Positions 23,163 to 36,639 of a DNA stretch of 64,000 nucleotides are shown here, piece by piece. The stretch's first letter is position 1. Each line of letters starts with the position of its first letter. This DNA comes from Chlorokybus atmophyticus. Taxonomy: Eukaryota; Streptophyta; Chlorokybophyceae; Chlorokybales; Chlorokybaceae. The stretch is from NCBI GenBank assembly GCA_009103225.1, contig RHPI01002699.1, forward strand, positions 162,578 to 226,577, in the 5' to 3' direction. A program made the translations under genes and the position numbers. The notes under the pieces are model-generated. The model worked only from the letters and a program-made list of their open reading frames with translations. It searched no databases and had not been told where the DNA came from.

Positions 23163-25903
23163 ATGTCGGCAGCATGGCTGAGGGTGTGGGCGGTGGCTGC
23201 TGTCGCAGTGGCGATGTCGGCGGTGGCCTTGTCGGTAGCTGCGAGGTGCAGCGTACCGTCTAGCACGGCTTTGCTGTCTAAGAAGTGCCTTTACCGCCGC
23301 CCGTCCTGGTTGCGTAAGAGCAGCTGCGGAGTCTGCCCAGGCTTCTCGTCCTCCTCCTCCTCCTCCTCCACCTCCGCCGCCGCCTCCATGGCGACGTCCG
23401 CAAGCACCGGCACCGCCAAGCTGGAAGTTGAGCTTGTGCCGTGCCTGAAGGACAACTACGCCTACTTGCTGCATGACAAGGAGGCCAATGTGACGGCCAT
23501 TGTGGACCCATCTGAGGTATTTTGAGCTAGTGTCTCCTCTTTGGGGTTTGCCTGCAGCTTGCACACTGTGCTTTTCTGTGTTGTGTGTGTTGCTTTTGCT
23601 GTAGTAAATAATATCGGACACTTGCAGGCAGACTTGTGCACAATGCATGCATGCATGCCTCGTGCGCATGTACACATGCACTTATGTATGCATGGTTGCA
23701 TTTATACGCACTGCGCAAGCACACTTGCAGCTTCAGCTGGTGGCATGTGCAAGCATCTGCATGCATGCATTCATTCATTCATGCATGCATGCATTCATAC
23801 TGCTGCATGTGCTTGCACGCTGCAGAGTCAGCTGGTAACATGTGCGACAAGCGTTGACAAACAGCAACTTCAGCAAGCTATGTGACTGCATAGTACAAGC
23901 TTAGTACAAGCACGCATGCATGCATGCATGCATGCCAATCATTTCATCAAGTTGCAGTACATAGCTACTAAACAAACATCTTTCTTGTCAAAATCTTTGC
24001 CATGTTTCATTCACAGCATCCACTGCATCCCGTGCAGGCCGGACCCGTGCTCGCTGCACTGGAACGGCGCGGCTTGACACTCACGCACGTCCTCAACACG
24101 CACCACCATTGGGACCACACCGGCGGCAACCTGGACCTGAAAAAGGTGCCATGACAACACACTTCTTCGGTATAGTAAGTAGTGGATATGCACAGCATAG
24201 CAACAAGAGTACAAGCAAAGTGGAAGTGGTGCATTAGTGCCCTACACTACATGGCAAAGGAGTATTGCATGTACTAGACGTGCACGATTGGCAGTGCATA
24301 AGTAATGCATGCACTCAATCGCACACACTCGAGTGTAAGTGTAGTATGCACTTTGTGTTGTGGCGTCTGGTCGTCAACTGTTATGCACACCTTGTGTGTA
24401 TGACATGTGCGTGCGTACAGATGTGTGCGTGCAGGCAGCAAACTTGATGTGTGTGCTGACTGTGTGAACACAATAGGCATGCATGCAGTGCCAGTGTGGT
24501 TTTGACAGCAAGCTTGTTTGCTTGCAGAAAGGCGGAGTTCAGATTGTCGGGCCGAAAGCAGATGAGGGGCGCATTCCCGGCATCGATATCGCTCTCGCCG
24601 ATGGTGAAGTCTGGCAGTTTGGGAATCATGCGATGCACGTGTTCGACACGCCAGGGCACACAAAAGGTGCGAGATAGGGAGAACACCGTCACTGTTGTGC
24701 GGGTGTGCGTGTGTGCGCAAGTGTGTGGGTGCTTGTGTGAGAGGGCGGGCACCCGCAGCCATTTACACGTGTGTGCTTGTAGGCCAGCATGCACATGTGT
24801 GCACGCACACGTAACTTACATAAGCGCGCACGCATGCACACATGTGCAAGCACATTCATGCGTCTGCACGCCTGTGTATATATGGCATGCATAGAGAGTA
24901 AGTGCATGCAACCTACCTCATGCGCGCGAGTGCGCGAGCGCATGTGTGCGTGACATCAACCAAACGTTAATGTGATGTGTGCCATTGCTCTCAGGCCATG
25001 TGAGCTTTTACTTCCCTGACCAAGAAGCCGTCTTCACCGGCGACACATTGTTTGCGCTCGGGTGCGGCCGATTGTTTGAAGGCACAGCAGAGCAGGTGAA
25101 CAGCAACACTTGTATCATATTACCCTTGTTGCTTGCTTACTTTACATCGCATTGACTGCCAATCTTCTATGTTAGATGTGGGCTTCATTGTCAAGACTGG
25201 CTGCGCTTCCGCCCAGCACGCGGGTGTTTTGCGGACACGAGTACACTCAGGCAAGAGCCAATGGTTGTTGGTGTGTTGTTGGTGAAGCAATGGTTTGTAT
25301 ATGCATCAGCAAGTGCATGTTTACACGTACATGAGCGGGAGCGTTCACATACAACACATGCACACATAGATCAGTGCCAATTTAACAATGCCCTGCTTGT
25401 GTGTGCATGCGCATACACACCAACAGACCCATGCGCGCACACACACACACACGTGTATATGCAATTGCATACAAACATGCATGCACAAACATAAACAGGT
25501 ACAGGTACAGCTTGCACGCCATTCTGAAGCTGAACCCATATCACAGCCACACACGCATATTGTTTGTTGATGGTTACGTTGTGCTTGGCAGTCCAATGCA
25601 AAGTTCTCCTTGGCGGTTGAGCCCAACAACGCCGAGCTCGTGGCACGCGCGAAGGAGATCGACTCGTTGCGCAAGCAAAACAAGCCTACGGTAAGCCCAC
25701 ATTATTCACCACACTTCGTACACATATGGCTGGTTGCTTATAGATATGATGCGCAGATTCCAAGCACAATCGGCATCGAATTAGCAACAAGCCCCTTTTT
25801 GCGCCCTTCGAGCGAAGAAATCAGACGCAACGTGAACGTGTCCGCGTCGGCCGATGACGTGGCCGTGTTCGCGGCTGTGCGGCGCAAGAAGGACAACTTT
25901 TAG
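23163..25903 (+). CDS. GLX2: Hydroxyacylglutathione hydrolase (glyoxalase II), 340 aa, 7 exons
   Basis: Exons 23163-23516, 24038-24145, 24528-24666, 24995-25095, 25176-25250, 25592-25690, 25757-25903. Hydrolyses S-lactoylglutathione to D-lactate and glutathione in the glyoxalase pathway. Metallo-beta-lactamase metal ligands are all visible: THHHWDH (H140, H142, D144, H145), H198 in [10 protein letters not shown]217 in TGDTLF and H255 in GHEYT. Core residues KDNYAYLL and the C-terminal block [13 protein letters not shown] match the family. The ~80 residues before the core are Ala/Ser/Arg-rich and look like an organelle transit peptide, with a second ATG (23389) at the core start that could give a cytosolic form. 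Intron 5 uses a GC donor (CAG|GCAAGA). Stop is TAG. Confidence 0.92.
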
Positions 25904-26157
25904 AGTGTTGTGTGTAGTTGTATCAACATTGTACACTATCAAATTGAGGTGAGAGAAGGTGAGCAGCATTGAGTGACAAGATTGTTATGTCATCCTAAGA
26001 CAGACAAACAGCTGATTGTAAACACAGTTGAGCCATCACGAACTTGGAGTTGTTACAATGTTGAGCCATCACAAACTTAAGTTACTATGTTATTGCACGA
26101 TGGTGCATTTCTATCCAGACTACACTAGTACTTCTATGATGAGGTGTTGTTGTTGTA
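25904..26157. other. Tail-to-tail spacer, glyoxalase II and ARM gene
   Basis: A 254-base spacer between converging genes. Contains a near-duplicate phrase GTTGAGCCATCAC.AACTT.. at 26028 and 26060. No gene seen. Confidence 0.5.
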
Positions 26158-27372
26158 TCAACTTCTTGCCCCTTGCAAGGCCGGCCACGCGGCGAGCACG
26201 GCCATGCTTCCGTCCGCATCCTTCAGTCTGTGTATGTTGGATTTGCATGCTCGTTTGCTGTTGTTTGGGCTTGTTGGTGTGCTGATGTTGGAAACGCCGT
26301 AACACAACTGCATCAGCACTTGCGCCGCGCTGTCACCCACATCTGCAGCACGAACTAGGCATGAGTTGCATGTGCGTATGAGCGTATGCATGCGCGGGTC
26401 TGTGCATGTGTGGGCGTGTGTAAACGTGCATGTGAGTGCATGCGTGTCTTTGCCTGGAGTAGATTTCTGTGCTTGTGGGCTTCGTCTGCTTTTGATTGAC
26501 GCTTTGCACACGTTCACAAGGGCAGGAATCACCGGCGCGGCTCCTATCTTCTCCAGCAGCGATGAAGATGAAGTGCCTGCATGTGGCGTGTGTGTGTGTA
26601 CGCGTATATTTGTGTGCGTGCCCATGCAATGCAGTGACACGCATCATGAACTCACTGGCTAGGCTGTGAAGTGCTTGTAAGGACGCATCAGCGTGCTCTT
26701 CAAGCAAACCCGCAAGCGTCTGAGTGAACTTGGCCTCAACAAGAGCGCCTCGCTGAGACTCTCCACTCTGACAAGACGCAAAAGGCCACAATGGTTCGCG
26801 TCAGTTCCGTGCAACGTTGGCACGTGTGTGTGTGCGCGCCTTCGCGTGTGCACACTGGATGGGTAACATGGACGAACAAACACCATGTGGCTGAGCGTGC
26901 AGGTTTGTGTGCGTGTGCGTGAGTGTGTTACTTGTGTATTTGTGTGGTAGCAGGTGTAGCAGGTGTATTTGTGTGCTTTTGTGTGTCTCTTGTAGACTTC
27001 AGATTGTTGGCGTAGTACCTGAGCGAGATCCCGGACAGCCTCCAGTATGTGTGTTCGCACAACCGTATCAATCCCCTCACCCACAAGCAGCCTGAGCATC
27101 AGCTCCAGCACTCCTCCCTGCCACAACCAACCCAACATGAGCCGCATGTTGTGTGGGACACACGTATAGAGATGCCAACACAACAACGTGTGGTACTTTG
27201 AGGAAGGTGGCGTTGTGTGATGCGTCGCTGGCGCACGCGCGAAGAGCTGTCACGGCGTGCGCGCGCGTGGCGGGATCGCGCGCCTCCACTGCAAATGCGG
27301 CTATGCGCGGGATGACCTCAACCTGGTATAGTGGCAATGCGGTTGTTGTGGTGGTGGTGGTTGTGTCATCAT

Positions 27373-27416
<44 letters not shown>

Positions 27417-28180
27417 GTGCAAGCGTCCTCACCTTGTAGAGCTCTCGTATGCCTGATGACTTGCCGTGCGTGGACACGCCAGCAAAACACGCGCAACACG
27501 CCCTCACCAACGCCTCCTGTAAACACAATTTGCACCATTAGCATCACCACCGACACAACAACAACAACATCTTCATTATCCCCACCTGTTCTCCCTGCAG
27601 TTCTGTGCCGAGCACGTTGCGCGTGCGCGCCTGCCACGCGGCGGACTTGGCGCACGCGACGAAGTGGGACAGTCCGCCGCGGTAGAGCGTCGTGTGGGCG
27701 GCCTCGCGCGTCGCAGCGCACAGAGAACCCAACGCGCACATCGCCTGCACACGCACCTGAGACTCCACCTGCAGGCAGATGTGTGTGGGTATTAGTGGTT
27801 GGTGAGTTAGGCTGCTGTGTAACTGTGTGTGCGTGTATGTGCACGAGTGTGGATGTGTGCATGTCAAGAGTGACAAGAGTACTCCACACTACTTGTGCTG
27901 AACTGGTAAAGCAATGGTCATGAAAAAGGGTTCAGTGTCGAGGTATGTTGCTGGGCAGTGGTGCAGCATTGTCGTGTGGTTTGTGTGGTTGTGTGTGTAT
28001 GTCCTATGTGTGTCGACACACACCCCAACCTCAGTGGTGGGGTTGGGGTCGGTGGCGAGTATGCGCAGCAGGATGGAGTCAGCGCAGTGCTGCAACAACG
28101 CCGGCAGCATCGCGGGAATCTCCGCCAGCATTGCCATCGACCTCACACCCTACAACGATGGCATACCACAACGTCAGCAC

Positions 28181-28213
<33 letters not shown>

Positions 28214-31200
28214 ACAGCGCCCTCACCAGCAAGCGTATTTCCGGCTCAGATGCGCCCGCCAAACCCATCAGCGCAGCCACAGTGCCCGCGAGCTCCTCCC
28301 CACCCTTCTTCTCCTTGTTCTTGTTGTTGTCATCCTCCTTGCCCTCCTTGCCCTCCTCCTCCTCCTTGTTGTTGTTGTTGTTGTTGTTGTTGTCCTCCTT
28401 GTCCTTGGCCCTCTTTTCCTGCAGCACAGCGAGTCTCGCCAACAGCGCCGGCGTAGCGAGCGCAGCCAACGTCTTTGCCGCGTGTTGTAGCGGCCTCAGC
28501 GGCCACCCCGAATCCACACACACGCTGCTCGCATCCGCTGCAGCCAGTCTCGCCAACACGACGAGTCCCTCATCACTGCTGTTGTTGGAGCTTGTGATGT
28601 TGCTCGAGTGAGAACACAATAGCGTCAGCGCGCGGTGGGCCAGGCGCGTGACGGCGGGGTCGGGAGCGCTGTTGTAGAGGCGGGAGACGGGCTCGACGGC
28701 GCCGGCGGCAACGAGGGCGGGACGACAGTCGTGCACCTCGGCGAGAGTGGCGATGGTGGCGACGGCGGAGGCGTGGAGGTCGTACGTCTTGAGCATCTCG
28801 ACCTGACAGGGAATAGGAGTATGTGGGTATGCGTGTACAGTGCACGGTGTGGTGCACATGCCAGGCTACATGCATTGCTGTGACGAATGGCTCTGAAGGT
28901 ACTAACTTGCTTCACTGCACGGAAGTGGTGCACACGCACACGTATGCAGGCACGCACGCACACACACATACATTCGCGCGTGCGTGCGTGTGTGCCTGCG
29001 TGCATGTGGGTGGGTGGACACATACGCATATATACATGTGTCATTGTGCGCTTGTGCATGTGTGCATGCATTGCCTGCTTGCTCGTGTACCTACAAAGAG
29101 ACACGCGCTTGTGCGCACACTGTACGCGCGCGTGCAGACACTCTACCTCTCTTCCAACTGGCACGACAAGTACTACTACTACACGACGAGTTGGATGGTC
29201 CAGTTGTGCGAACAGTTGTGCAAGTAACAAGTGCCACGCAGTTCACCAAGATTGCCAATCACTGCGTCACAACAACAACAACAACAACCCCCAACTCACC
29301 AGCAGTCTCCCGCATCCCATGCCTGTGATGGCCCTCCTGTCCTCCCCGTCCGTTCCTGATGCGAGCGCCGCGAGGAGTCTGGACTCCAGTGCCAGCTCGC
29401 GGTGCTTGGTGGAGGGGGAGCGGGCGTACGGCTGGGGGGTGGGGGAGAGGAGGGGGAAGGGGGACACCTGGGGGGAGGGGATGGATGTGTGCAGGTGCAC
29501 GTGCACACGCACGTGCGCTCTATATGCACACACGCACGCACACGCACGCACGCACGCACGGTTGCATGCAAGTATGGTGCAACACAGGAGGGCTTAGTAG
29601 TGCAAAACTGCTGTTTACCGGTGTTGAGGTGTTGTTGTCTTGAGGTGCCACCGTGGCTGCAGGGAGGATCTCGATTGCGATGACGGCTGCGACGGCACCG
29701 CAGCTGAGCATGTCCCCACGCAGACTGGAGGGCGATTTGGTCAGTTGAGTGGGGTTGTGACCAACTGAGGTGGGCAAATTGGGTTTTTTTGTTCAAACCT
29801 TGGTTCGGATGCCATTTCGGTTAGTATCCTTAGAAGCAGGACTCGCAGACCCTCGCGACCGCAACTGCCGCCGGCCACCGTCACCACCGCAAGAACCTGG
29901 TTGTCGGTGCGTGTGGGTGCGAGCGGGGTGCTCAGCTACGCATGCATGCGCGTGCGCACGCGCGTGTGTGCATGCTTGACTGTGCATCATGGCAGCAGGG
30001 ATCCGTACCATCTGAGGAGTGCATGTTGTGCTATGCTGTGTGGCTCACCTTGCGTGCGGCTCTGCGGTCGTCTGCCAGGAGGGACCGCAGTGCCAGTGTG
30101 CGCGTTGCAGCTCTCTCCAAAAGCTTGGACAATACTGCATACACAACGCACATGTTTGCTGTGAGTCAAAGTCACCACAACACTCACGCACATGCGCACA
30201 CACAATACGAATACACCCACACGCGCGTGAACACACACACACACACACACCTGTTGCAGCGCATATGCGCGGGTCGCTCGTGGGGTTCTCCAAACTATCC
30301 GGGTTGGGGCTCACGATCGTCGTCTCAGACTCCGTCGGCGTCGTCGATGGCTTGTCCACAAGGTGGTTCGCGAGTCCAATCAACACGTTCGGCGCACACA
30401 GCTGCTGCGGCACATCACTCCTGCGCACACACAAGCCCACTCAGATTCTCAGTCAACTAACCACAGTTAACTAACCACTCTCCAAAATCCCTGTCAACTA
30501 ACCGAGACTTCCCAGTTACTCAAACCAAACCCCAGTCAAACTAAGCAAGAACACTCCAACTCATTCCAACTCAACTCCATCCCCCACCTCGAGCACATAG
30601 CCAAAGCGAGTGGTAACGCAGCCCCAGTCAATCCTCTATCCTTCTCTCTCCCCATCACTGAAGCCACGACGGACGCCACGGCTCCCTGCGACCCCGAGTT
30701 GGACACGAGCGCGCGCCACAGGGAGTCTTCCGTGCGAAGGAGGGCGAGGCAACGCAGGGAGGAGGAGGCGGCGGGGAGGCCGGGACGAGGTGGGGTGTGG
30801 TCTGAGGGATGGGGAGTGGGTATGTCATGCGTGTGGGACAGACATCGTGTTGAAGAGTGACTTTGTTTAACAAAGACATCCACGCATACCTTTGGTTTGG
30901 CCGGCGGTGGCAGCCATTGCGAGCGGGAGGGAAAGAAGTGCCGCCAGCACTGGCGTCTGTGTGAGCACATTGATGAGAGAGAAACGTAGCAAGTACAGCA
31001 TCAAGGGTTCTGATGTCTGTTTGTCAGCAAGGTTGCCGATATAAGCATGCGTGTGCGGGTAGGTGTGCGTGTGTGTGCATGCGTGTGCATGCGTGTGCGC
31101 GCGCACGCGTGCATATGCGTGTCACACCTGTAGCAGAGCTCCTCGCCACTTCTGTGTGGGTGCCACTGTCTCACACAGTTTGGCAGCACTTGCTTGCGTT

Positions 31201-34200
31201 GCTTCATGTAGGCAGCAGAGCCACTACAAAGCACCAAGACATTTTAGATAACAAGTACACAGTACTACTTGATCAAACTGCAGGTGCACATTGCTGAACA
31301 GAGATCCAGCGTATGTATACTCACCGCTGGCAAGCAGGCAACAAGCGCTTCGCTCGAAGCCAACAACTCCGCCAGCTCGACGCTGTGACACAACCGCAGG
31401 CACAAGGCCACCACATCCGCCCTGACTGCCACCAAAGCGGGGCTCGCAGGACTTGACAATGTTGGTGTCGAGGATGTGGGTGAAACAGGAGAACTGCTCT
31501 TGTTGTTGTGTTGTTGTTGTTGTTGCATTGTGCGCAAGAGCGCGAGGAGCCTCTGCACAGCAGCAACTACACCCGCCTGCCACCCAACAGAAGGAAAGTG
31601 AGACAAGGCATGCACTCACACACGCACACGCATGTGCGCAGGTGCCCGTGCGTGCGTATGTGCATAGATGCGCGTGATAGGTGCACGCACGCACGCATGT
31701 ATGCGCACACATCCTACCTCCACCCATGCTTGCGGTATCTCCGTGGCCGTGGCCGCAAGTGCGACGAGTGCGCTCAGCACAGCGCTCTGCATGCGGGTGT
31801 GTTGGGTTTGTTGGGTCCCGGGACCCAAGTCAGTATCACTAATCGCCTGGGTCCCGGGACCTGCATTGGGACCAGGACCGGGATCTTGGGACCCGGCGAT
31901 GCGGCAGAGAGAGGCTAAAGCAGGCGAGCGCGCTATGGACAGCCTTTGAGACTCTGAGAAAGAGAGAAATCGAGGGGTTTCAGTCATTGGCTTAGATAGC
32001 ATTTACTTAGATCTTGTTCTCAACTCTACAGTCAGTGCGTGCATGCGAGCGTGCGTGTGTGTGCGCGCACGCATACTTGTGAGCGCGCACAGATGCATGT
32101 GTAGGTGCACGCCTGCGCACATATGCACGCATACATATGCATGCATGCGCATGTGTCCGCGCGTGTGCATGCGTGCGCATGTGTCCGCGCGTGTGCATGC
32201 GTGCGTGTGCGTGTGTATCACTCACCGTCGTCAGCGAGTTTACGCACGGCTTCAGCAACAGCGATGACGACCTGCGCATGGGCGTGCCAGTCTGCGGCGC
32301 TGTCGCCGGTATCCGCGGGGACGATGTCGGTCAGCGCCGCCGCCACATCCGCCAAGGAAGTCCCCAACGCCACCTGCCAAAGATAGGTGTGTGTGTGTGT
32401 GTGTGTCCATGAGTTACTCGGTGAAATCCCAAGCATGTTGGGATCGTGTCTCACGTACTTGCACTGATGTGTCTGTGGCCATGGAAGCTAATATGTCTGT
32501 TGCCATCACGCGCGCTTTGCTTGCGAGGGCAGTGAGACTCGCGCACTGCCAGCTGGTGATGCATTGATAGATGTGAGTATCAACATTCCAACAGGCTATG
32601 TGTTAGCAGATAGCCATACCGTGTTCGTGCCGCAGGCGTGTCCTCACTATCGGGCAAAGCTGGCTGCTGGACCATCTTCACTAGTGTAGGCAACATGCCA
32701 GCCTCCAGAACTGCACACACGCGTGTCAGAACACATGACGCCCACCTACCCACCCACCCACGCACACACGCGCATAGACGCGAGCGCGCGCAGGCACGCA
32801 TACATCTGGACTGGTCTGCCCACACGTGTAACTCTCGAGTATCGAATAACAGTTCCAACATCAGCTCTGGTCTCACCCCAGTGACGAACAGACGACGCCA
32901 GCGTGCGCTGTGCAGTGTGGCTCTCTGTCTCACTGACAACACCAACAGGCGCCGCAGTCGATGTGGGGCTTCCCGCCGGCGAGCTCACCAACACAACAAC
33001 CACCCTTTCCAGCCCGGGACCCGTGCACAGGTCCTGGACCAGGCTCAGGGCCTCGAGGACGGTCGGTTTGGGGACTTCCTCGGTTGGGTCGGCGCTGCTG
33101 CATGGGTGACTGGTGGTTAGGTGACCGGGGTTGGTTTCAACCTTGTCAGTTAGGTTGTTGGTTAGCTTGGAGGATCAGTTCGATGGTAGCTTACGTAGTT
33201 GTTGAACTGAAGCTGGTTCGGCGTACGCTTAACCGGCGCGGTCTTGGGGTCTTGCTAACACTGGCCTGAAAACACGACTTGATGAGACTTATGTGTATTA
33301 CCACACTATCGTCACACACGCACACATATGTGTACTGTACCTTTGTGATGGGTTCGCATAGTGCAGTGATCAAGCGTGCACCGCCTGCTGATACGAGATT
33401 GGCCCGCACTTCGTCATCGGGTGAGATGGAAGATGGTGGCATTGATGATGAGGGTGGGCCGGAGGACCGTAGAAGGTTCGCCAAGGTGGCCCAGGCCTGT
33501 ACATGTGTACAGGTGAATCCATACATGCAATGGTTGTGTACATGTCAGCACATGCGCATGTACACGTGCACTCTTACTCTCACAAAGCAGCATGCACACG
33601 TGCATGCGTGCGTGCACGTGGACGTGGACGTGCATGTGCGTGTAGGCGCACGTGCGCATACACACTGACGTACGCACGCCATGCACACCTAATCATACAC
33701 GCATACACGCCCCTCCTCACAACAACGCACGCATGCACGCGCGCATACATACACACGCATAGACACGCGGGTGTGCCCGCCTGTGTCTTGGCTTGCATGC
33801 ATGTTTGTGCACACGCGCACACCAGCGGTATGTGCATAGTGCACGTACCGCATTGCGGACCAGGTTGGCATTCTCCAACGCACTGCTCTCATCCGTCATC
33901 ATTGCAAGTGAGGCCAGCGCGGATGCAAAACCCGGCGCGGTTACTCTCAATGCTTGGCGAGACGAAGAAGCAACCAAAGCAGACGCAACAGCCTGAGAAG
34001 AGACCATGTTGATTGACCATGGTTAGTTGATCTCGGTTACTTGACCAGAGTCAGACTGACCTGTTCGCGTAGAGCCGCGTGTGTGACGGAAGTGGACACG
34101 ACAACTAACCGAGAAACCAACATCTCGCGCCCGCGAGAGAGGGCGTCTCGGCCCATGTCGGATCTGACCAATGACGCTACTGCCCTCGCACCTGATGGGA

Positions 34201-34228
34201 GAAGAGTGAGTCAGTTGGTTGGTGCGAC

Positions 34229-34268
<40 letters not shown>

Positions 34269-36639
34269 ACCTGCGAGCATGGCGGGGGCTGGGCGTGAAG
34301 CTTTGCCTGCGACGGGGACGAGTGGGAGCGCGAGGGCCTTGTCGAGGAGGGCACGCAGTGCTGCCACCACACCCTCAGACCTACGAAGCCACATCAATAC
34401 CAACATCATTATGTTGGGCTTGCACTCGACAACTATGGCACCTTAGGGATGTGGCGTGGGTGGCGGGATCGGTAAGGAGGGCCGCCACGTCCGCGAGGTG
34501 CTTCTCAGCGTCGCGGGAAGTGCCAGCGGGAGAAACCGCCAGAGCTGTGAGAAGGTGTGGGTGTGTGGGTGTGTGAGTAAACAGAACATTATGCTGTCAC
34601 ACAGCAAGCCCAACTGACCTGCGATTGCTGCGGTGATGGAGGCGGGGAGGCGTGCGGGCCCAACTTGACTCCTCAGCAGGTTACCCGTAGTAAACATAGA
34701 GGGCTGCAGCGCATATAGCGGAGTGAACCAAGGGAGAGCGTTGAACAACCACAACAACAACAACAACAACAAACACACATACAGCATGGTGTGCGTGTGC
34801 ATGCACCTGCGCACACGCACACGCACACGCACACGCACACGCACAACATACATACACATACACACCTGCACGAATGTCCCGTAACCCGGAGCTCTTTCAA
34901 CTGCCGACATCGGTCCGAATCCTCCTCTCGGCGACGGCAGCGGTCCTGATATCGTCCTCGGCGACGACGGCACAGAGTTAGCGGGTCTCACGCCAGTGCG
35001 AGGAGATGTTGGGTTGGGCGGATATCGGCTACTGGTACTGTTGACGATATCGGCCCCGGGCACCGATAACAACGGCGGCCTGCCTTTGGGAGATATAATC
35101 CCGTTTCCATCCGAGACCGAATTCGACCTCGCTCGCCTTTCAGGTGAGGTTGATATCAGTTGTTGTACAACGTTGATATCGAGTTCGCTCACGGTGGATC
35201 GGCGTTGTCTGCTCAACATCGGCACGGCTGCGTTGATCTCTCTGGACTCAAGTGGAGATATCCGCGGCGGACGGGCGAAGTAGTCCCCATCAGCGGTTGT
35301 GGCGCGTGCACGTGGGGCGGACATCGGCCGCGGGGGCGTGGATGATGCGGATGTCAATGATACCGTCGAGAACGAGTCCACGGAGGATTCAGGGCTCCGT
35401 TGTCTGTCGGTATACGGTGAAACATCGCTTGGGCCTGAACAGTGTTGGTCATGTCATGCACATGAACACACACCAATGCGCATGCGTGAACAAATGCGCA
35501 CGCGCGCACGCGCACTCACGCTCTCACGCAGGCACACCCACGCGTTCAGTGCACATGTCACTCATGTCATGCACGCACGCGCGCGCACACACACACACAC
35601 ACAGACGTATGACTTTGATATCTACCTGCTTGTCCGCGCTGGCGGATGGGACTCGGTGACCTCACGCTTCCACCTGAGGCACACAAGCACAAACCCAGCC
35701 GTTTGCCATGGGTGTGCAGGTGGTATGTGTACACCATGCATGTGTGTGCTTACAACAAATAAGCACACACACATGCATTCCTTACCTGCAATGGGTAGGG
35801 CTTTCACTGATGAGCGTGCGTTCATGGAGCGGCCAAAAGCGACGCGCTGATCCAATCTGCCACTCACGCTGCTCACGCAAAAGTGTGTGTTATCAATATG
35901 TGGGTGAATACGATTGTTACTATTGTTATGGTAGTCAAGCTGACTGCAAAAATAATTCTGCAGGGCTAACAATACAGAGACTAACACACCTAACACACAT
36001 ACATACCGCGTGAAGTGCTACACGAATATCACATCAAGTGCGCGTGTCGGTGTGTGAGCTAGTGGGTGTATGGGTCAGTGGTGGGTGTGGGTGTGGGTGT
36101 GCGTGTGCGTGCGTGCCTGCGCCTATGCGTCTTGCGTACGTGCCCGCGCGTGCGTGCGTATGTGAGTGCGTGTGCGGTGGTAAAGCACGCCACTTTTTTT
36201 TATCATCATCGCAGAGACTCTGCTACTGTTTCACGGGAGACATCATCTAACACCACTCGCGCTAAGACTGTCATTGACATATCAACGACATAGACCCACA
36301 CTCAACCAAGATTCACTCTCTCATTCACTCTCTTTACACAAACCTTCTCATAGGCGACGCCGCCCTCATACGGTTCCCGGACCCAACCCCGTTGTCACTC
36401 CAGCTGGACCCAATCCCAGTCCCGGACCCGGTCTCACTGCCTGGCGACAGCTGCGGAGGGGAATGCGCCTGGGACTTCACTCCATCACCGACGTAGCCAC
36501 CGGTGGCCAGGATGTTGGGCGGGACGTCTGTTAGTGCCACCCTGATGACGGGCCTGCCGCCGCCGCCTGCCAGGCCGGCCTCGCCAGCCAGGCCGGCCAG
36601 GCCAGCGGCGGCGGCGGCGATAACATCGACGTTCTCCAT
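26158..36639 (-). CDS. Large armadillo-repeat protein (~1,786 aa, 33 exons)
   Basis: Exons (minus): 36639-36344, 35868-35786, 35673-35626, 35434-34866, 34703-34619, 34544-34442, 34380-34271, 34191-34061, 33992-33849, 33496-33341, 33078-32877, 32710-32620, 32552-32459, 32373-32226, 31953-31718, 31576-31325, 31223-31128, 30956-30890, 30801-30588, 30420-30251, 30134-30049, 29896-29799, 29724-29619, 29467-29300, 28802-28227, 28149-28030, 27768-27586, 27516-27433, 27322-27197, 27117-27019, 26767-26656, 26576-26454, 26342-26158. Every junction keeps frame. Residues 1-332 are disordered, Gly/Ser/Pro/Arg-rich. The rest is helical ARM/HEAT-like repeats (VRANLVSAGGARLITALCE, LEAGMLPTLVKMV, ALVAAGAVEPVSRL), with low-complexity inserts (poly-Asn, Lys/Glu, Gln). 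Probably a scaffold; no catalytic domain seen and I cannot name the family member. Acceptors of exons 11 and 24 have alternatives; the last intron has a GC donor. Confidence 0.75.
27374..27415. repeat. (TTG)n microsatellite
   Basis: About 14 TTG units in an intron of the ARM gene (AAC/ACA on the coding strand). Confidence 0.9.
28366..28393. repeat. (TTG)n coding for poly-Asn
   Basis: Lies in exon 25 of the ARM gene, where the minus-strand AAC repeats give a run of about nine Asn between Lys/Glu-rich segments. Similar AAC repeats sit in introns of the same gene. Confidence 0.85.
34230..34269. repeat. (AAC)n microsatellite
   Basis: About 13 AAC units on the plus strand in the intron between ARM-gene exons 7 and 8. 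Confidence 0.9.

Noticed and set aside
29110-29240. Possible extra ARM-gene exon (LLAQLFAQLDHPTRR on the minus strand)
   Set aside because: No usable acceptor in frame, and the exons on both sides join in frame without it.
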